Source: Oscillatoria salina IIICB1 (GTDB lineage Bacteria > Cyanobacteriota > Cyanobacteriia > Cyanobacteriales > SIO1D9). From it: a DNA stretch of 64,000 bases. Within the stretch, counting starts at the first letter, position 1, and each line of letters begins with the position of its first letter. The position numbers were made by a program, and so were the translations under genes. Location: contig NZ_JAAHBQ010000016.1 of the NCBI RefSeq assembly GCF_020144665.1, positions 17,923-81,922 of the forward strand. The letters are read 5' to 3'. The notes under the pieces are model-generated. The model saw only the letters and a list, made by a program, of their open reading frames with translations. It was not told the DNA's origin and ran no database searches. Of this stretch, positions 20,935 through 29,981 are shown piece after piece.

Positions 20935-21705
20935 ATGGAATCAATCGACGATCTGTTAGCGGAAATTAAAGCTGAAGGCGATCGCCAAGATCGCCAATCT
21001 GAAAAACTCTCTCCCAAGCCGTCAGAGTCTCGAAATCAGTCATCTTCACCCATGAATAAACAAAATCGGGAATCTTCCCCCATCGACGATTTATTAAGTG
21101 AAGTAAAATCTGAATTAGATTCAGAAAAACCTAAATCTCAATCTCGAACTGACTCCCTCACCAACAATTTATTAAATCAAGTTAAAACTGAGGTTGAGCA
21201 AGGTAAACAGCAATCTTTTTCTCGCCCTTCTCATCTGAATAATACCTCATCTGAGTCATCTTCTTCCAGGTTAGATGACTTATTAGCAGCAGTGGAGTCT
21301 GAGGTAAAAGAAAACAAACCAAAACCGCAAAATCAAGTTACCCCACCTCAACAAGTTAAACGTCCCTCCAAGCAACGATATACTCAGCCTAGTAGTAATT
21401 TTCTCGGCGAATTAAAATCTGAGTTTGAAGAGAAACAGCGCGAAGAAGAAAAACGCCGACAAGAACAGCTTAAAGAACAACAAAGACAAGAACAACTGCG
21501 ACTGAAAGAACAACAAAGACAAGAACAACTGCGACAACAGCGACGTAGAAAAGCCTTAGAAAGTAAAGCGAAAGAGTGGCTGAAAAATTTAAACCCCAAC
21601 TCCGAAGAAGGATTGTGGTTTGAAGAGTTTTCCTATTCTTACGAGTCTAAACTAGAAGCAGCGATCGATTACCTAGAAGCTTTACGAGAAACTCGCTCAA
21701 TTTAA
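20935..21705 (+). CDS. Repeat-containing coiled-coil protein, unknown function
   Basis: A 256-residue hydrophilic protein. A short motif, roughly [I/L]DDLLxE[I/V]KxE, recurs about five times (residues 4-14, 50-61, 75-87, 113-124 and 155-165), separated by Ser/Pro/Gln-rich linkers. A Glu/Gln/Arg coiled coil follows at ~166-207, then a compact C-terminal segment (KAKEWLKNLNPNSEEGLWFEEF) that looks conserved. No enzyme motif is visible. It lies 107 bp after the VWA gene on the same strand. The repeats look like binding motifs for a partner, perhaps the VWA protein; that is inference. Confidence 0.7.
   Translation: MESIDDLLAEIKAEGDRQDRQSEKLSPKPSESRNQSSSPMNKQNRESSPIDDLLSEVKSELDSEKPKSQSRTDSLTNNLLNQVKTEVEQGKQQSFSRPSHLNNTSSESSSSRLDDLLAAVESEVKENKPKPQNQVTPPQQVKRPSKQRYTQPSSNFLGELKSEFEEKQREEEKRRQEQLKEQQRQEQLRLKEQQRQEQLRQQRRRKALESKAKEWLKNLNPNSEEGLWFEEFSYSYESKLEAAIDYLEALRETRSI
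21469..21534 (+). repeat. 33-bp tandem duplication in the coiled coil
   Basis: Two copies of a 33-bp unit (21469-21501 and 21502-21534) differ by only two bases near the start of the unit. Each encodes LKEQQRQEQLR, so the coiled coil has grown by an 11-residue repeat. Confidence 0.9.
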
Positions 21706-21769
21706 ACTCAGATTAGCTTTAATTTTACCGTTTTTCTGCTCAAAGAGTGTTGAAAAATGCTTGGTAGTT

Positions 21770-22015
21770 GATCGCAGGAAAGATATCCTTTTATTGCTGG
21801 ATCGAGTTAGTCGCAAAGAGCAACTAAAGCAAATTTTATCCCTGATGACCAACGCTCAACCAACTAGCATTAATATAGTTGTCAAACATCGCATTGGCAA
21901 ATCTTCTTTATTAGATCGTAAATCCAAACGAGCAAACTCTCTACCCATCTTGGCTTCAACCCACTTGTCACCTCGTAAGTCATCGAGGATTGCTATACAA
22001 ACCTTCAGCAATTAA
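21770..22015 (+). pseudogene. Degraded fragment of a STAND/AAA-type ATPase
   Basis: The frame reads DRVSRKEQLKQILSLMTNAQ and then KHRIGKSSLLD, resembling the start of cyanobacterial ATPases in which a sensor-to-P-loop segment ends RRIGKSSLL. The usual Gly-rich P-loop is already eroded, the frame then loses all resemblance, and another frame reads LYPSWLQPTCHL, so a frameshift is likely. There is no proper start, and it runs 36 bp into the opposing DUF4037 gene. It is a remnant. Confidence 0.45.
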
Positions 22016-22831
22016 TAACTGTTCTAAATTATTGACTAATAAATTAATATTATTCAATAAAACTGACTGCGATTCTGAATTCAAAGAATTAATAATATTA
22101 TTAATTTGTTCTGCTAAGTTCTCAGGGACTTTATCGCAAAGTGTCAGAACTTTTTTAAGAATACGTTTTTCCCCTGGATGAGGGATAGAATTAAGCGCAA
22201 AAATAATATCAAAATAACTGGCTAACAATGCAGTAGTTCGATGTAAAACACTGATGCGATCTTGGCGAGATACTGCTAATTGTAACTGATGGGTATAAGA
22301 AGAAATATTTTGCTTCAGGATGGGATAATTTTTAGCAATAATTGCTTTTTTCAGCGATTCAGGATAAGGTTGTTTAGACTTTTCTTGTAGTTTCTTAAAC
22401 CAACCATTTCGGTCAAACAAACTCACAGAAGTTAAGACATTCCACCATAAACAAGTAGAATAACCTACCGATGCTTGATGGTGAATCAAAGTGCGATCGA
22501 TTTCGCCTTCGATCCACTGAGGATTACGATACATAATATCAACCCCTATTCCCAACTCTGTCACAATCCACTCATCACCCGTTTCCCAAAATTGATTATT
22601 TATTTCTATTTTCTGGGCAAACTTTTTGGCGATCGCGGTTCTAATTTCGATAGGAATATCCTCTTCTATATAGACATAAAAATCATAGTCTGACTGTTCA
22701 TCTGAGGCTTGATTCGTCCGCGAACCTGCCCAAGCGATTGCGACAACTTGAGGGAGAACCGCAAATTCAGCAGCTACCTGTTCCGCTAATGGGGGAATGC
22801 TAGGATTCCCCATAAAATATTGAGAAAACAT
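21980..22831 (-). CDS. Nucleotidyltransferase-fold protein (DUF4037-like)
   Basis: The 283-residue product begins with an NT fold: AIAWAGSRTNQASDEQSDYDFYVY contains the GS-x(9-11)-DxD pattern that binds Mg-NTP, and GVDIMYRN could supply the third Asp. A helical C-terminal half follows (NYPILKQNISSYTHQLQLA). Such proteins transfer nucleotides to small molecules or proteins, and aminoglycoside adenylyltransferases share the fold. The ATG directly follows the glk stop (TAGATG), so the two are coupled and it belongs to the sugar cluster. Confidence 0.7.
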   Translation of the reverse strand: MFSQYFMGNPSIPPLAEQVAAEFAVLPQVVAIAWAGSRTNQASDEQSDYDFYVYIEEDIPIEIRTAIAKKFAQKIEINNQFWETGDEWIVTELGIGVDIMYRNPQWIEGEIDRTLIHHQASVGYSTCLWWNVLTSVSLFDRNGWFKKLQEKSKQPYPESLKKAIIAKNYPILKQNISSYTHQLQLAVSRQDRISVLHRTTALLASYFDIIFALNSIPHPGEKRILKKVLTLCDKVPENLAEQINNIINSLNSESQSVLLNNINLLVNNLEQLLIAEGLYSNPR

Positions 22832-23854
22832 CTAATCTTTACCTGGATTCTTAGTTTCCAACGAACTGATCAAGGGAGAAGAAATGATTCTCTTCCCATA
22901 CCAAGCAGCCCCCTGTAAAGCCGCTTTATCGTTAAGAATGACATAAATCGGAATCCCCTTTAAGAAATTGACCATCTTATCTTTATTGAGGAAATTTTCC
23001 ATAAATAGGGGTTCTTGTAGCTTATTGAGAATACGAGGAGGAATTCCGCCACCGATATAGACTCCTCCAGTAGCCAAAAACTTGACCGCAGCGTTGGCGG
23101 CTTCAGACCCTAAAATGGAAACAAACATATCCAGTGCTTGCACGCAAATAGGACATTTGTTATTTAAAGCTGCGTTACTAATAGCCGCCGCTTTATCCCC
23201 TTGAGTCATTTCTTGAGCTAACCATTCAGGGGTGGTAGTATTAGAGCGATCGAGCAGAAAATCATACATCCAAACTAAACCCGGACCCCCTAACATAATT
23301 TCATAACTCACCCGTCGGTATTTTTGCTGCACATATTTAACCAAATCCATCTGAAGCTCATTTAATGGGGCAAAATCAGCGTGTCCACCCTCAGAAGCGA
23401 TCGCATGACTTCTACCTTCCACTTCAATAAGTGCTGCTTCTCCCAAACCTGTTCCCGGAGAAACGATCGCGCAATTTCCCCCTGGGATGGGATCGCCCTC
23501 ATTTAACGTCACTAGCTCATCTTCTTGTAATGTCTTCAGTCCGTAAGCATTAGCCTCTACATCATTAAGTAACTTGACGGGGAGTCCTCCACTGACTTCC
23601 ACTAACTTAGTAGCATCAATTTCGGGCCAAGGTAAGTTAGTTAATTTACATTTACCTTGCTTAACTGGACCAGGTAAGCCAAAACAAGCAGCTTTTAGCG
23701 AATATTCACAGTTAGTAATAAAATGTTCGACGATCGCCTCAAAAGAATCGTAATCTCTACATTTATAAATTTTTTGTGTAACTACGGATAAATCCATGTC
23801 GAACACAGCTAATCTACAATTTGTTCCACCTAAATCACCTGCTAAAATCATCAA
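22832..23854 (-). CDS. glk: Glucokinase
   Basis: A 340-residue Glk-family hexokinase (not ROK type): LAGDLGGTNCRLAVFD (phosphate 1), LNDVEANAYGL with the catalytic Asp, SPGTGLGEAAL (phosphate 2), and the EGGHADFAP signature. It phosphorylates glucose to glucose-6-phosphate. It sits 16 bp after a zinc-type dehydrogenase and abuts the nucleotidyltransferase gene, so here it is probably part of a sugar-modifying operon and not just the housekeeping copy. Confidence 0.9.
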   Translation of the reverse strand: MMILAGDLGGTNCRLAVFDMDLSVVTQKIYKCRDYDSFEAIVEHFITNCEYSLKAACFGLPGPVKQGKCKLTNLPWPEIDATKLVEVSGGLPVKLLNDVEANAYGLKTLQEDELVTLNEGDPIPGGNCAIVSPGTGLGEAALIEVEGRSHAIASEGGHADFAPLNELQMDLVKYVQQKYRRVSYEIMLGGPGLVWMYDFLLDRSNTTTPEWLAQEMTQGDKAAAISNAALNNKCPICVQALDMFVSILGSEAANAAVKFLATGGVYIGGGIPPRILNKLQEPLFMENFLNKDKMVNFLKGIPIYVILNDKAALQGAAWYGKRIISSPLISSLETKNPGKD

Positions 23855-23870
23855 TAAAACTCCTCACAAC

Positions 23871-24908
23871 TTAAAAATTAATGACCAAAGATCGACAATT
23901 CTCTTGATTATGAATATCAACCCCATCTCTTGTCAAATTGGCGAAAGGAACTTCATGAGTAACAATGGGTTTAAGGTCGATCGCCTGAGTACAAATTAGG
24001 TCTAGAGCCTGACGAAAATGATGGGGAGCATAACGATAACTTCCATAAATCTTGAGAGAACGATAATGAATTAAATTCGGATCTCCTTGAAACTTAGTTC
24101 CTGGGGGCGTTCCACCAAACCCTACAGCCGTCCCGCCAGATCGTAAGAGCGTCAAGGATTCTTCATAGGTTTGTCCAGAACCGACGGCTTCAATCACTAC
24201 ATCAGCCCCATATTCTCCCGTTTCTGCCCTTACCACTTCCTGAAGAGACTCTTTGCTGATATTGACAGTTCGAGTCGCCCCCAATTCTGTTGCTTGTTGC
24301 AAAGATTCATCGTGTTTTCCAGCAACAATGATTTTGGTTGCCCCTCTCAACCGGACTAATTGGGTAAAAGCGAGTCCCACACCCCCATCCCCGATAATCA
24401 CCACACAGTCAGCCAGTTTAATGTGAGATAAGTCCATTCCCTGAAGGATGCAAGCAAGGGTTTCGGTAAAAGCAGCAAATTCATAGGGAATTGAGGCAGG
24501 TAATTCAAAAATCCCCTGAACCAGCGTTGGGGGAATATAGACATATTCAGCCATCGCCCCGGATTGTAACTTAGTGGGAAACAGACAATGACCAAATTCT
24601 TCCCGTTGACAATAAAAACAGTCACCGCAGGGCTTTTCTGGGTTGACTGTAACTCGCATTCCTTCTCGAACATGAGTTACCCCATCTCCCACTGCTACCA
24701 CGTCTCCGGCAAACATCCGACCAAAGATGACAGGGGGAGTATGTTTAGCATGACCGACTAAAACAGCCCTAGCGTGCATCGCACAAAAAAAGCATTTTTT
24801 AACTTGAATTAAGACTTCTCCTGGTTTTGGGGAGGGTCGTTCTCTAGTTTCTAAACGAAAGTTTTCACGACCTGCTCCATACCAAACTGCAACTTGCATG
24901 GTTGTCAT
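23871..24908 (-). CDS. Zinc-type medium-chain dehydrogenase with altered catalytic site
   Basis: The 345-residue product has the GroES-like domain, the structural zinc set C94, C97, C100, C108, and a Rossmann domain (VVIIGDGGVGLAFTQLVRLRG). The catalytic site is unusual: the ligand region reads CFFCAMHARAV in place of CGxCGTDxH, and the conserved GHE is G63-R64-M65. The catalytic zinc may be lost or differently bound. The ATG at 24908 is preceded by GGAGG at about 5 nt; a TTG at 24920 is less likely. It lies between the YniC-like phosphatase and glk. Substrate unknown. Confidence 0.75.
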   Translation of the reverse strand: MTTMQVAVWYGAGRENFRLETRERPSPKPGEVLIQVKKCFFCAMHARAVLVGHAKHTPPVIFGRMFAGDVVAVGDGVTHVREGMRVTVNPEKPCGDCFYCQREEFGHCLFPTKLQSGAMAEYVYIPPTLVQGIFELPASIPYEFAAFTETLACILQGMDLSHIKLADCVVIIGDGGVGLAFTQLVRLRGATKIIVAGKHDESLQQATELGATRTVNISKESLQEVVRAETGEYGADVVIEAVGSGQTYEESLTLLRSGGTAVGFGGTPPGTKFQGDPNLIHYRSLKIYGSYRYAPHHFRQALDLICTQAIDLKPIVTHEVPFANLTRDGVDIHNQENCRSLVINF

Positions 24909-24929
24909 CAGCACCTCCAATCAATAATC

Positions 24930-25601
24930 TTATAGTTTAAGAAATTCCTCAAGCTGAGATTGAGTAATTTGTTCGAGGGAACTGAGAGTGACATCGGCTA
25001 AGGCAAACTGTGGTTCTTCTCTACTTTCTGGGGAGGGAACGGCAATACATTTCATTCTGGCTGCTTTAGCACTGATAACACCGTTAAGGGAGTCTTCAAA
25101 AGCAATACAGTTAGTGGCTGGTATGCCTAGGCGATCGCTGGCAGTAAGATAAACAGCAGGATGGGGTTTGCCGAAGGGTTCTTTTTCTGCTGAGGTAATG
25201 ACCTCAAACACATTGGTTAATTCTAATCGTTGTAAAACACTAGTCACTAATGTCATCGAAGATGAGGTCGCTAAACCCAAAGGAACCTTCATTTTTTTAC
25301 ATAGTTGTACTGCCTCGATCGCACCAGGCATTGCTTGTCCAACGGTTATAATTAGTTCCTTCATGCGGTTGATAAGTCTCTCAACAATTTGAGGTTGGTT
25401 AAAAGAAATGTTAGGGAATTTATCCGCCCAATATTTAACCACTTCATCGGTTCGTAACCCCATTGTTTCAGAAGACATTGTCTTAGTCAGAGAAATACCA
25501 ATAGTTTCAAATACTTCTATTTCAGCTTGTTGCCACAAGGGTTCACTATCAATAAGTAACCCATCCATGTCAAAAATAAAGGCTTTTTGTCTTTTTTTCA
25601 T
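24930..25601 (-). CDS. HAD sugar phosphatase, YniC/beta-PGM-like
   Basis: A 223-residue HAD hydrolase. Motif I is FDMDGLLIDSEPLW, motif II ATSSS, the Lys lies in FGKPHPAVY, and motif IV is FEDSLNGVISAK. A cap domain inserts after motif I. The DGLLIDSEP form resembles hexitol / 2-deoxyglucose-6-phosphate phosphatases. The ATG at 25601 is 12 bp past the upstream stop and is preceded by AAGGGA; a frame extension to 25661 overlaps the upstream dehydrogenase and is rejected. It may remove the phosphate that glucokinase adds. Confidence 0.85.
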   Translation of the reverse strand: MKKRQKAFIFDMDGLLIDSEPLWQQAEIEVFETIGISLTKTMSSETMGLRTDEVVKYWADKFPNISFNQPQIVERLINRMKELIITVGQAMPGAIEAVQLCKKMKVPLGLATSSSMTLVTSVLQRLELTNVFEVITSAEKEPFGKPHPAVYLTASDRLGIPATNCIAFEDSLNGVISAKAARMKCIAVPSPESREEPQFALADVTLSSLEQITQSQLEEFLKL

Positions 25602-25612
25602 GGAAAAATCCC

Positions 25613-26599
25613 TTAAGCCTCTAAATCTACCACCGTTCTTGTTCCTGGTTGAGGACTCCAATAGGTTAACTCCTGGGACAGTTGTTCCAGGGGAATAAAT
25701 TTTCCTAACAGTTTCTCAAAAAAGGCTTCATCTTGTTTGATATAGTCGATAGCGGCTGTAATGGTTGCGTCTGTTGCACCCGCAAAAGAGGTTAAAACTG
25801 TCACCTCTTGCATAAATAATTCCTGGGGAGACATGGGTAAGGTAATATCGGGTTTGGGAACCCCATAAATAAACACCAAACCACCTTTACGCACTAAAGC
25901 GAAAGCCATCTTTAATCCACCAGGTGAACCGGAACATTCGATCGCTAAATGAAAGCGATCTGGCTCTGGTTTTTCTACTCTTTCTATTCCTAATTTATCT
26001 AGCCAAGGTAGTTGATTTGGCGTAATATCGTAAAGGGATATTTGTCCTTGAAACTCAGGTGAGCGATCGAGTAAATAGGTCATTAATGTGCCGGAAATTC
26101 CCCCACCAATCACTAGGGTTTTGGGTTGAGAAACCGGGAGTAATTTAAGGGTAGCTAAAATGCGGTTGAATCCATGAACGGCACAACTTAACGGCTCAAT
26201 TAAAACCCCTAAAGCGGGATTAGAAAATTGAAACGGGTGTAAGGCATTTTTAGGTACGCAAATTTTCTCAGTATACCCGCCATCTTCATTAACTCCCAAT
26301 TCTTTAAGGTTAAGACAATGACTGGTTAATCCTTCAACACAATAACTACATTTACCACAAGAAAGCTCGTTATTTAAAGCAAAATGACCGCTCCGTTCGG
26401 GTAAACTACAAACGACTTCATGACCTAAAATACAGTCTTTTTCTATCCCCGTCTGCATCAATTGTTGGTCAGTTTTACATACTCCCACAAATTTAACATC
26501 AGCCACTAATTCGTCTGGTTGAGAAGTTTGTGGTGTGGGAACTTGACGGATTTCTATTTGTTTAGATTGAGATAAAATTGCTGCTTTCATTGCTTTCAT
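25613..26599 (-). CDS. Zinc-type medium-chain alcohol/polyol dehydrogenase
   Basis: The 328-residue MDR protein has the catalytic ligand region GVCKTDQQLM and GHEVVCSLP, a structural zinc set (CGKCSYCVEGLTSHC) and a Rossmann domain (TLVIGGGISGTLMTYLL). The standard GHE is present, unlike in the neighbouring dehydrogenase. The start could be the ATG at 26599 or the in-frame ATG at 26590. It is the first gene after a 200-bp gap within the cluster. Its substrate may be a sugar or cyclitol, judged only from context. Confidence 0.78.
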   Translation of the reverse strand: MKAMKAAILSQSKQIEIRQVPTPQTSQPDELVADVKFVGVCKTDQQLMQTGIEKDCILGHEVVCSLPERSGHFALNNELSCGKCSYCVEGLTSHCLNLKELGVNEDGGYTEKICVPKNALHPFQFSNPALGVLIEPLSCAVHGFNRILATLKLLPVSQPKTLVIGGGISGTLMTYLLDRSPEFQGQISLYDITPNQLPWLDKLGIERVEKPEPDRFHLAIECSGSPGGLKMAFALVRKGGLVFIYGVPKPDITLPMSPQELFMQEVTVLTSFAGATDATITAAIDYIKQDEAFFEKLLGKFIPLEQLSQELTYWSPQPGTRTVVDLEA

Positions 26600-26682
26600 T
26601 AAATTATTAATTTAACACAAAAATATTATTTGATTACCTTACTTTTAAACTGTTGTAAATTTCAACTTTGTAGTTGAGCTTT

Positions 26683-26773
26683 TATAGCAGCGACAAGTAA
26701 ACAACGAGCGAAGCATATGTTAGCAAATTTTGCCAACAATGAGGATATCCTTACCAACTTGTTTGCTGCTATA
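26683..26773. repeat. Nested-palindrome element (MITE-like)
   Basis: Imperfect inverted ends TATAGCAGC-GACAAGT (26683-26698) and ACTTGTTTGCTGCTATA (26757-26773) enclose about 58 bp that itself contains GTTAGCAAATTTTGCCAAC, a smaller palindrome. It lies in the gap between the methyltransferase and the second dehydrogenase. It could be a small non-autonomous element or a long transcript hairpin. Confidence 0.5.
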
Positions 26774-26806
26774 GTACAAAACCTCAAACTCTTTCTTCTT
26801 ACTTAG

Positions 26807-28141
26807 TTAGGGAACTTTTTCTAAAACATAAATAGCTCTGTCCGAGGAAGGAAGTAACTTTTCTCGTTGATAGTTTCCATATGTCTCTACCAGTTTTAAT
26901 CCTGTTAAATGAGCTTGTAAGCGAATTTCATCAGTTAGAATAATTCCATGTTTTAGAGAATGACTCCCTTGAAAAAATGTTTCTTCGGATGATATGGAAT
27001 ATTGTTCAATTCCCATTTGATACATTCCTACAGGATCGTAAGCTCGATCTTCCGTGATTCTGAGGATACTTCCATCAGATAATTGACGCTGACGAGTACG
27101 AGTTCGACGATATCCTCTGTGCATATAGATAGCAGGATTGTCTAGAATAATTAACAGACGTGCTTTCTCTCGCAAATGTGCTGAGACACATTGAAAAAAT
27201 TGGTGACGTTTTTCGACCTCTGGGAGATAGCTTAAAATTTCTCCTGATAAAAAAGCAAAATCAAATTGCCGTTTTAAGTCAAAAAGGGAAATATCTCCAT
27301 GAATCAGTTCAAGCTTTTCTTTTTTTAACCATTGACTAAGATTTATTTTGGCTTCATTTAGCAATCTTTCCTCAATTTCTATCCCGGTAACTTTTGCTCC
27401 TTTTTCTAGCAAGGGTAAACTAAATCGCCCTGTCCCGGAACCTAATTCTAAAACTTCCATTCCAGGAGTAATATAAGAGAGGACAAATTCTTTATATGCT
27501 TCTGGGAGAGTAACCAGTAGATTATAAAGCTGTCCGTTAGAATAGGGAGAATGCAATTCCTTACGGGCGATAAATCGCTGTAAACCTAGAGATGGATAAT
27601 TATTTACCTTTGTGAGGGGTTCTTCCTCTATAGTTAAGTTGGCAGTCGCAAAACTTAGTAGAAGTTCTGAGCGAGTAATAATCGCGGTTGTTCCTTCAGA
27701 CTCGCAATGACGAATGCCCTTAATCCAATTTACTTCTGCTAATTGAGTTCTGCTTTCTCTGGTCTCGATACTATCATCCCAACGTCTCTCCATCAATCCT
27801 AAATTGCCTGGATCGACGACCAAAATAACAATTCGTCCATCGCGACGTAATTTTTGAGCTAAAGCAACAATTTTTTGATACCGTTCTTCTATTTGATAGA
27901 TTTGTGCTAAAATATCGGGAAGCAGAATGATAAGGTTATATTCGGTTTTTTCCCCTTCCGAAGAGGTAATGGCTTCGAGATCTTTGTCGATATATTGTGT
28001 TATCTTTTTTGAGGAAAGTCCCCATTTTTTAGCTAAAATATCAAAAATTTTGCCTGCCTTGGTGCCAATGATTGCCATTGGACTATCTAACCGTAGAGCT
28101 GCTAAGTTATTGACTAAGTCATCAACGCTAATACAATTCAT
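26807..28141 (-). CDS. SAM-dependent methyltransferase with novel N-terminal half
   Basis: The 444-residue protein has a class I methyltransferase fold in its second half: motif I VLELGSGTGRFSLPLLEKGA (residues ~231-250), an acidic residue in VTGIEIEERLL, and the LIHGDISLF and FAFLSGEIL strands. The first ~200 residues look like a second, degenerate Rossmann-like half (LIILLPDILAQIY). The ATG lies 1 bp after the aminotransferase stop, with AAGGAG about 10 nt upstream inside that gene, so the two are coupled. Substrate unknown. Confidence 0.8.
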   Translation of the reverse strand: MNCISVDDLVNNLAALRLDSPMAIIGTKAGKIFDILAKKWGLSSKKITQYIDKDLEAITSSEGEKTEYNLIILLPDILAQIYQIEERYQKIVALAQKLRRDGRIVILVVDPGNLGLMERRWDDSIETRESRTQLAEVNWIKGIRHCESEGTTAIITRSELLLSFATANLTIEEEPLTKVNNYPSLGLQRFIARKELHSPYSNGQLYNLLVTLPEAYKEFVLSYITPGMEVLELGSGTGRFSLPLLEKGAKVTGIEIEERLLNEAKINLSQWLKKEKLELIHGDISLFDLKRQFDFAFLSGEILSYLPEVEKRHQFFQCVSAHLREKARLLIILDNPAIYMHRGYRRTRTRQRQLSDGSILRITEDRAYDPVGMYQMGIEQYSISSEETFFQGSHSLKHGIILTDEIRLQAHLTGLKLVETYGNYQREKLLPSSDRAIYVLEKVP

Positions 28142-28142
28142 T

Positions 28143-29603
28143 TCATCTTAACTCCTTGCCCAATTTTTGTAGAACTTGATTTAATACCCCAATCATCCGA
28201 TCGATTTCTTCGTAAGTGATATCAAGATGAGGGGCTAATTTAATAACATTCAAATTATAACCGCCAGTTTGCAGAATCATCCGCCAAGTTTGATTATCCC
28301 AAATAAAGTCATTATCTTGGGCGATCGCGGCAGCTAAATTGGCTGAATTGTTGTAGGGTTGCCCTTTCTCATCAGCAAATACCATGTTGAGCAATAATCC
28401 TAACCCATCCACACTATACACAAAGGGATAACGAGCTTGAAGTGTTTGTAATTGCTCAAGAAAATATTGACTTTTTTGGGGGATTGATGTTTCATAGTTC
28501 TGTGCTAACATATAACGCCATGAAGCCAAGGCAGAAGCAGTTCCTAGAGGATGATTAGCAAAGTTACTATGAGCATGACCAGGGGTGAATTTTTCCGGAT
28601 GTACTAAGTCTTCTCTCGCCCAAACTAAACTTACTGGACTTAATCCATTGGTAAAGGATTTACTGAGGGTAATTATATCGGGTACAAAGCCAAAGTGTTC
28701 AAAAGCAAATAGTTTTCCCGTGCGATACATACCGACTTGAATCTCATCATCAATTACGAGAATATTTCGCTGTTTTAAGTCTTCAACAAAGTTGCGGTAA
28801 AAGTCTTTAGGGGGAATGGTATAACCTCGACCTTGACAGGGTTCGATGACAACAGCACCTACTTCTGAACTGTTAACACTAGCAATGCCATAATACTCAT
28901 TAGAAAATGCTTTCCGAATCATTTTGGCACAGTAGAGATCGCAGCTTTCTCGCTCTTTTTCGTAAAAGCATTGCTGACAGTTAGCAAAGGGAAACATAAT
29001 CGACTTTTCTGGAAATTCGTTATAATATTCCCGATAGCGATGGCTGCTCGAAAGATTAAGGGTTCCTAAAGAACGCCCGTGATAGGCTCCCATCATTACC
29101 GCTACTTTATTTTTTCCTGTATTTTTGCGGACGATTTTTAGGGCATCTTCAACAACTAAAGCTCCACCAACATTGAAAGAAACTCGACCTTTTACTCCCG
29201 TTCTTTCATAAATCGCATTAACAACTTCTTTGGCAATTAATAATTTTTCTTGGTGTAAAAAATCTCCATTTGCTTGAGGTAAAATCCCCATTTGTTTGAC
29301 AACTGCTGTTTCAATTTCAGGATTTCGATAACCAAAGTTACAGCTAGAATGCCACATTCCTGTGTCTATGTAGGAGTGTCCTTCATCATCAAAAATGAGT
29401 CCGCCTTGACAGCCATTAACAATAATCGGTCTTTTCTGATAATGTACTGTATCTCCCCAGGAAAGATATTCTCGATCGATTTCCCGAAGCTCATTACTAT
29501 TAACTTTAGTTTTGTCAGTAACTATTTGTTTTATTTCTGTTACTTGATGTAGTCTATCATTGGAAATTATCTCCTTCAACTCAAAATCAATAAAGTCAGT
29601 CAT
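28143..29603 (-). CDS. Class III (PLP) aminotransferase
   Basis: The 486-residue product belongs to the GabT/ArgD fold: SFNVGGALVVEDALKIVRK, MMGAYHGRSLGTL (PLP phosphate site), VIDDEIQVGMYRTGK with the ring-binding Asp, and the Schiff-base lysine in TLSKSFTNG (K315). A four-cysteine insert, C209-x2-C-x8-C-x3-C225, could bind metal; I recall similar inserts in some archaeal relatives. It heads the coupled aminotransferase-methyltransferase pair. It probably aminates a keto group made by one of the dehydrogenases, which is inference. Confidence 0.85.
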   Translation of the reverse strand: MTDFIDFELKEIISNDRLHQVTEIKQIVTDKTKVNSNELREIDREYLSWGDTVHYQKRPIIVNGCQGGLIFDDEGHSYIDTGMWHSSCNFGYRNPEIETAVVKQMGILPQANGDFLHQEKLLIAKEVVNAIYERTGVKGRVSFNVGGALVVEDALKIVRKNTGKNKVAVMMGAYHGRSLGTLNLSSSHRYREYYNEFPEKSIMFPFANCQQCFYEKERESCDLYCAKMIRKAFSNEYYGIASVNSSEVGAVVIEPCQGRGYTIPPKDFYRNFVEDLKQRNILVIDDEIQVGMYRTGKLFAFEHFGFVPDIITLSKSFTNGLSPVSLVWAREDLVHPEKFTPGHAHSNFANHPLGTASALASWRYMLAQNYETSIPQKSQYFLEQLQTLQARYPFVYSVDGLGLLLNMVFADEKGQPYNNSANLAAAIAQDNDFIWDNQTWRMILQTGGYNLNVIKLAPHLDITYEEIDRMIGVLNQVLQKLGKELR

Positions 29604-29981
29604 TTTTCAGTATATAACCTCAAAGTTTAGTTGATTTAACCTTCAGTTAACCCAATTATGGCTCACTCGATCTGCGAATGTCAATATATAAATATATATG
29701 AAAAAAATCTCTGTCATTTTCTCTTTTTCGATCGATTCTCATGTTGATTATTTCTTGATTTCGGAGAGTGACAGAAGCATTTCACGAGTAGCGATCGCTC
29801 GTTATCTATCTCAAGAAAGATTTTTATTTTTTAGCAGGAGTTAATAACTAAATGACTTTGTAGTTGTACAAGCGATCGCGCCCATTTCTAGTTATATTAT
29901 TCAACGATCGGATGGGGTTTAATGGTAAGCTTTTGGGCATTTTTACTTACTATATCGCCTTTTTTTTACCTCTAACTCAGG
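29604..29981. other. Intergenic gap before the aminotransferase
   Basis: A 378-bp AT-rich gap with no coding frame. It should contain the promoter of the aminotransferase-methyltransferase unit on the minus strand. A palindromic tract AATATATAAATATATATG is visible near 29.68 kb. Confidence 0.4.

Noticed and set aside
25602..25661. Extended start of the YniC-like phosphatase
   Set aside because: The extension overlaps the upstream dehydrogenase; ATG 25601 is well placed.
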